DNA from: Chromera velia
Lineage: Eukaryota; Sar; Chromeraceae
Length of the DNA stretch: 22,500 nt
Reading direction: 5' to 3'
NCBI GenBank assembly: GCA_018398765.1
Contig: JAHBMJ010000296.1
Location: 1-22,500 of the forward strand
In this document: positions 17,329 to 22,500 of the stretch, piece after piece
Position numbering within the stretch: position 1 is the first letter of the stretch
Layout of the letters: every line of letters starts with the position of its first letter
Made by a program: the position numbers and the translations under genes
The notes under the pieces: generated by a model
What the model was told of the DNA's origin: nothing
Databases searched by the model: none
Seen by the model: the letters and a program-made list of their open reading frames with translations, nothing else

Positions 17329-19879
17329 ATGTGGCACTTGATTTTACTGACCTTTATTGAGATCTTGTTGGGCCGCACGGCACAACACCCGATGCAGTCA
17401 CCTCTCTTCTTGCTGTGCATGCTGACCCTCACCACTGCCAAGAGTGACATGAAGACCCAAGAAATGAAGATCGAAGGCCAACGTCAGTTCAGCTCGACAA
17501 GAACAAACTCTGCATGCATGTGCGGAGACATGTTTGCTTGTGCATCCGTCCACTGATGTCCCCCTTTCCATTTGCTTGCAGAAAGAAGACTACAGATCGC
17601 ACCATCCCCCGAGGAGATTGCCTATGTGACTGCTAAGACCTTCGGAAGTGGCACTGCGGCAGAACAGCAAGCACGAGACGTCCTCACTGCCTTCCCCATG
17701 CCCCCTCAAGATGTGCCGAACGATCAAGGACAGGAACTGACAGATCGAGAGAAACTAGAGCAGGATGCTTCCTATCTTCCAGGGACAGCCCGATTCTCAG
17801 GAGACGCCCTGGCAACCACCAATGAGGAGAGGAAAGCATTTCTGCATTCCCAGAGAGAGCAAGGACACAGAGACATCAATCCCTACGACGCGAAGTACTA
17901 TGACCCGTACGAGGCCGCAAGGCAAGCACAGCAGGAGGAAGGGGAGCGCATCCGTAAAGAGAAGAGAAAGGTTGAGCACGACATCCGGCAGAGTGCGAAT
18001 CCTCTATGGGCTGCCAGCACAGCAGTTCACCTGGATCCTGAGGATTTCTCTGAAGAGCAGAGGGCGGCTCTGTCGAAAAGCTCCTCTTCTGCTGGATGGA
18101 GCGGGGACTTTGGGGGCATCCTTCAGGCCTCAGCAGCGGATTTGGGAGGGGGGATGGATGGTACGTACCTCTGCATGTGTGGATAATCGGAGGAGATTAA
18201 AAGGCATAGGCTGGCGACTGGCCTTTTTTTCTGCTAGCTTTGCGTGTCTCTGAATCCCTTTTTATTTGTGACCGTCCACTTGTGTGTTCTTTCGTCTGTC
18301 TGCCACTTCATTTGATTACCTGAAGAGCAAAAAAATAACTGACTTCAAACAGCAACTAGATGTAGCTGCTGCGTCCCTGTCTCCGTGCCCTACTCTCTTT
18401 GTGACACTCAGTCCGCTTTGTCGCTTCTTTGTTTGAAGTAGAAACTGCCTGTCCCCGTCTGGTCGGGGAAGAAAAGGTCGATCCGTCTTTGACGGAGATA
18501 GTGCTTCATTAAGTCCGTCCGTAATACTGATCAATTATCCCAACAATAAATTGCTGTGATCATTCTCCACCGCCACCGTGGTGAAATGAGTGCCCGAGCT
18601 ATTTGCATCTCCTTGTCCTGCACTCTCCTGCAGAAACAGCTTCTCTGTTGGCGGAAGATCTTCCCCCTGTTGAGCAGAAGCAGAAGTGTCCTTTGTTGAG
18701 GCAAAAGAGGTGGCGGGGAGACGGGCTTTTCAGTTTTGACGTTTCTGAGGAGGACGAACAGTCAGTGGAGACCTGCAGAGACGCCTGTGAGGTCCATCCA
18801 GACTGCGTTTTTTTTGGGTTTAGAAGAGACAGGAGGAGACGGAAGGGACACGACAGGTGCGAACTTTTGTCCTCAGGGAAAGAGACGAGAGAGAACGAAG
18901 ACTGGGTGAGTGGGCAGCTCGAGTGCCTCGACTCAAAGGGAGAGGCGGGAACTGATGGGGAGGCGGCAACGCTAATGACCTCATCTGTCGATGATCGGCT
19001 GCAAGGGGATTCAGGTCAGCAGAGAGAGTGTGGACTCTGTGGGATAGACAGAAGAGGTTCAGAATTTTTCGCCCTGACTTAAGATTCTGAGGAAATATGC
19101 TGCTCTCTCTGTGTCCCCTCTCGGAAGCCTTTGTCTTGGAGGGTAATCTGCTTGCCTAGTTCTCCTCCCCCCCCTCACGTGTGTGTGTGTGTGTGTGCAA
19201 CACTCTGCTTCCCCTCTTCATGGACTTTTTCCTGTTCTTTTCCTATGGTCGATAGATGTTTGTGCTTGATTGGTTTTTTATTCCTTCTGCTCCGCTCTGT
19301 TCCTCGTTTGTGTATCAGCAAACGCAAGGGAATCGTTCCAGGAAACACGAGAGGGGGGGGCGAACGAAACTAGTCAAAGACAAAACGAGTGTGCGCTCTC
19401 TACGGAAAGATGCGCCCCTTGTCCTTTGGGGTTTGTGCAAGGCACTAACTTGAGAGAAGGGAGCTGCTGCTTTGAATGCGGTGAGTGTTTGTGTAATTCT
19501 ATTCTACGGTCGATAAGGACGTCTGTTCATCACAGCTTCACATCGCAATATTCGGGCCTCAAATTTTTTCTTCATATCCTCTTCTCTGTCAGACTATATT
19601 CTCTGCCACAAATTGATGCGAAGCGAGAACCCCTTCTCTTTCTTTTGGAGGAGAGTGCTTTCTTGAAAGCCTTCAAAATTGTCCCGAATATTGTCCGATA
19701 GCCTGACTGCGTCTTTCGCTGAGTGATGCCCGCCTGTTTGTCCGGCTGATCAACGCCTGGCTGCCATCCTTTTCTATTCTCACACACTTCCTGCTGTTGA
19801 CCTCTTTCTCCTGTCACATGTGTGTCACAGTTTGGAGGGAGAAAATCTTTTTTCTGCCTGCCTTCCTGATTGGATTTCC

Positions 19880-19911
<32 letters not shown>

Positions 19912-20153
19912 TGGTCTGTTTGTCTGTCCGTCCGTCTGTTTGTCTGTCTGTCTGACTGTCCATCTGTCTGACTGTCCGTCTGCCTGTCTGACTGTCCGTC
20001 TGTCTGTCTGTCTGTCTGTCTGTTTATCTGTTGGTCTGTTTGTCTGTCCGTCCGTCTGTTTGTCTGTCTGTCTGTCTGTTTGTCTGTTGGTCTGTTTGTC
20101 TGTCCGTCCGTCTGTTTGTCTGTCTGTCTGTCTGTCTGTTTGTCTATCCGTCC

Positions 20154-20187
<34 letters not shown>

Positions 20188-21233
20188 TGGTCTGTTTGTC
20201 TATCCGTCCGTCTGTTTGTCTGTCTAACCTGTTGCCCCCCCTTCTTCTTGTGGGTTTTCTGATCTCTCGCGTTGCAGTGGCTGCGTTTCGGGCCTCCTCT
20301 TCGTCTGCGTCTGAGACCAGAGGCGAAGAAAGCACAGGTGCGGCTTTCCGGGGCAGCACACAGCCACGGGAAATCGAACCCTCAGGAGAGGCACGCGTCG
20401 AGTCTGTTTCCCAAGACGACAAGCCGTTTTCCCTTTTCGATAGAGGACAGAAGGACGGGAGTGAGGAGGAGAGGGGACAAGAAGACTTGGAGAGGGAAAG
20501 GGACGAAACGGTATTGGAGGAGAGAAGGGAGGAGGCGCGGAAGAGTTTTGAGCGTTGCTTGAAAAGAGGGGTACGGGTTGCGATTTGCTCCCGTTCGTTT
20601 GCGATGGCAGAGGGCAGTGTGCCGTCGGATCTATGGGATTCATTTCTGTCGGAAGAGATCTCCCTCCGTCAGGAGGAAATCGGCCTTCCTTCCGAGGCCT
20701 TTTTTGAATTGGGAGACGGCAGATGGATCCGTACTCCGGTTGCTCTTCCTCCGACAAAGGCTCCCGACCCTTTTGGTACGGACATCGAAGGTCATCTGGC
20801 GAAGAAGAGGTTATTCGACTTCAATGATGAGGAGGGGAGGCTTCATGAAGAGTATGGGAGAAGAGACACGGTGCTAGATTCTTATCTTGAGAAGGTAAAA
20901 AGTCAGCTGAGAGAGGCAGAGGAAGACAGAGAAAAGAAAGAGTCTCTACCAGAAGCGACGAAGCTTCCTAAGGATTCCTTATCTGCTTCCAACGAATCTT
21001 CTAGTTCATTGCCCTCACCAATGCAGGACTCCGAATCCGAACCTGATTCCCTTTTAGAATCCTCGACAGCAACACAGACCGCGACGATGAAGCAACACTC
21101 AGAAGCCGCGGTGGAAGAAAAGATAAGAACAGAAGCAGAAGATGAAAAAATTGATTTTCAATTGGGGGTTGCGGATGCGGAGGAGTGGACCCAAACTTTT
21201 CAAAGGGCACCGGGACTGCGGGGCTCTAACTAA
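17329..21233 (+). CDS. Secreted multi-domain protein with PAN/Apple-like module, five exons, 743 aa
   Basis: Exons: 17329-17482, 17582-18160, 18634-19014, 19319-19480, 20278-21233. All introns are GT..AG (donors GTCAGT, GTACGT, GTCAGC, GTGAGT) and every one is phase 1. The frame closes exactly at TAA 21231-21233. The start may instead be the ATG at 17392, which begins a cleaner signal peptide (MQSPLFLLCMLTLTTAKS). Exon 2 (residues 52-244) is acidic and helical with a KERRK-like basic helix and no cysteines. Exon 3 (245-371) carries six cysteines (263, 292, 296, 302, 320, 342) with CRDACEVHPDCVFFGF, the pattern of PAN/Apple adhesion domains. Exon 4 (372-425) is a small module (ECALSTERCAPCPLGF ... 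SCCFEC) resembling GCC2/GCC3 or EGF-like repeats. Exon 5 (426-743) is a long acidic, Ser/Glu-rich tail. No membrane anchor. PAN domains bind proteins or carbohydrates, so an extracellular adhesive or matrix role is inferred. Confidence 0.85.
19875..20225 (+). repeat. TGTC/CTGT-based tetranucleotide satellite in intron 4
   Basis: About 350 bp of TGTC units with recurrent variants (TTTG, TTGG, CCGT, ATCC, GACT) in a higher-order order. The block beginning TTGGTCTGTTTGTCTGTCCG starts at 19911, 20031 and 20087, with a near-copy at 20187. The spacings of 120, 56 and 100 bp are all multiples of four. It fills almost half of intron 4 (19481-20277), is pyrimidine-rich on the coding strand, and ends about 50 bp before the acceptor. 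The long CLSVCLSV-type reading frames through it are artefacts. Confidence 0.9.
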
Positions 21234-22500
21234 TTTTAAGTGTTCACCCACTGCGGCCGGGGCAGTCCTGGCACGCCAGGAGGATATTGGTTTGATGCTC
21301 CCCTTCTAGGTTGAGCAAATACTAAACGGTGTAAACTGACCTCCAGCCTAGCCTCCGGCAGTGGACCGCGGGTAAAACCCAGAACATTAATGCTATGTTA
21401 TGCTATGTTATACTATGCTATACACTAATAAGAGAACATATATAGATACGTAAAGACTAACAAAGATACGGCTTAGGATACGGGCCGGTTACACACCTAG
21501 AAATATAGATAAAAAAGAACCTAGAAAAGAACTGTACCACTACTATAGGTCCACTAATAATATGTATGTGAGATATATGATTATTTGCTCGAATGATAAT
21601 GATGAGTGGGGGTTAAAATTACTGTTAAATCCTAGACCTAGCGACGCCTTCTTCCATTTCGTATTTATAGGTTTCTTATAAGAGTAGTTGCACTTACGTA
21701 CGGTTTAAAGATGTTTAAAGCTGCTAAGCCGATATTTTTCGCTCTGCTATACTGGTTTCTAGTGATTCTACTTTGATTTACCACTGCACTGCATTAAGCG
21801 ATGTTACGTAGATATATGGAAGGCCAGGATTCGGCCCAGGAAGCGTCTTTATAGTACAAAAATGTATCAAAGAATGCTTTTGAGTTCTTCTGTGAAACTT
21901 TTGAACATGAAATATCACATGAAAAATGTAGTAATCCGCACGGAGTGATCGATTTTTTAGAACATTTCAAACCCTCTGCGTTTTTTTAAGCTGTGTAAAA
22001 CTAAAGACAAGTCTTTGTTTTAACTTCGGACGATCTCTACAAGAAAAGAGACGGCAAACAAACGTATGAATGAACGGCAGTGACGGCACATTGGCATGGA
22101 AAACAACAGGGCAAGCGTGCGCAAAATATATCTATGGATCTGTAACCTGCTATGATCTGCTATGTATCATATTGACAGAAAGAAAGACCAGAGACAAAGC
22201 GCCATGCTAGGAAGCGACACTAAAATGATTCCCCCCCATATTAACTATAACGTACCCGGCTGACGCAAAGCAAGAGAAAAATCGCTGTCTACGAAAATCG
22301 ATAAGCTTGGCATTTGCAACTCTCGGACTCTTACTGTCTAATTCAATGCCGAAACTTTGAAACTAGCCCCAAAAAGAAGCCCACTTTTAATGAAAAACTC
22401 AGGAGGAAAAAGACCGTCGCCAACCGAAGCGAAGCCTAGAGTAACGCTTCTCCTTATCAACTCAGACTGATGCATGGCGATGCACATATAGACCGATGAA
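21234..22500. other. 3' flank of the PAN gene and AT-rich spacer, no supported gene
   Basis: No frame of note on either strand. At 21391-21420 a 10-bp word (TGCTATGTTA twice, then TACTATGCTA) is tandemly repeated; similar TATGTTATG words occur near 1877-1885. No clear AATAAA was found close to the stop. Nothing coding is visible up to the right edge. Confidence 0.6.

Noticed and set aside
17181-17450. 89-codon minus-strand frame
   Set aside because: It overlaps the first exon and promoter of the well-supported five-exon plus-strand gene and shows no domain.
19820-20227. CLSVCLSV-type frame through the TGTC repeat, and its extension into the last exon
   Set aside because: A tetranucleotide repeat with no stop words is open in several frames. 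The true exon begins after GTTGCAG at 20277, where phase matches the upstream exons.

Overview
The window is nuclear DNA from a eukaryote. Coding sequence is broken by GT..AG introns, genes are widely spaced, and there are TATA boxes, microsatellites and decayed transposons. I see no operons and no bacterial signals. The 8-mer TGCATGCA and its core GCATGC occur often and lie about 270-365 bp upstream of every gene I can model. That palindrome is known as an ApiAP2 binding site in apicomplexans. Together with secreted cysteine-rich proteins, chromovirus debris and moderate GC content, this suggests an alveolate, possibly a photosynthetic relative of apicomplexans (chromerid type). The organism is an inference, not something I could confirm.

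Layout. 1-896 (-): N-terminal part of an unknown gene that runs off the left edge. 897-2223: AT-rich spacer with an AAATTCC repeat cluster. 2224-3702 (-): charged 492-aa protein with an N-terminal leader. 4369-7110: a 2.7-kb segment bounded by 21-bp terminal inverted repeats, each flanked by TA. It carries hairpin-forming subterminal repeats and a decayed minus-strand coding sequence. 7233-8585: 3' fragment of a Ty3/gypsy chromovirus (integrase core, GPY/F module, chromodomain), followed by a polypurine tract and the start of an LTR. 9598-10605 (+): secreted cysteine-rich protein. 12405-13426 (+): two-exon, four-TM Orai-like channel protein. 15916-16743 (-): two-exon type I membrane protein. 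17329-21233 (+): five-exon secreted protein with a PAN/Apple-like module. 21234-22500: spacer.

Four of the five complete gene models encode secretory-pathway or membrane proteins; the fifth (2224-3702) has a hydrophobic leader. The last two genes are divergent and share a 585-bp promoter region with one TGCATGCA near its centre. Splice models were joined by eye. Reading phase is preserved at every junction, and all four introns of the PAN gene are phase 1. No rRNA, tRNA or CRISPR array was found.
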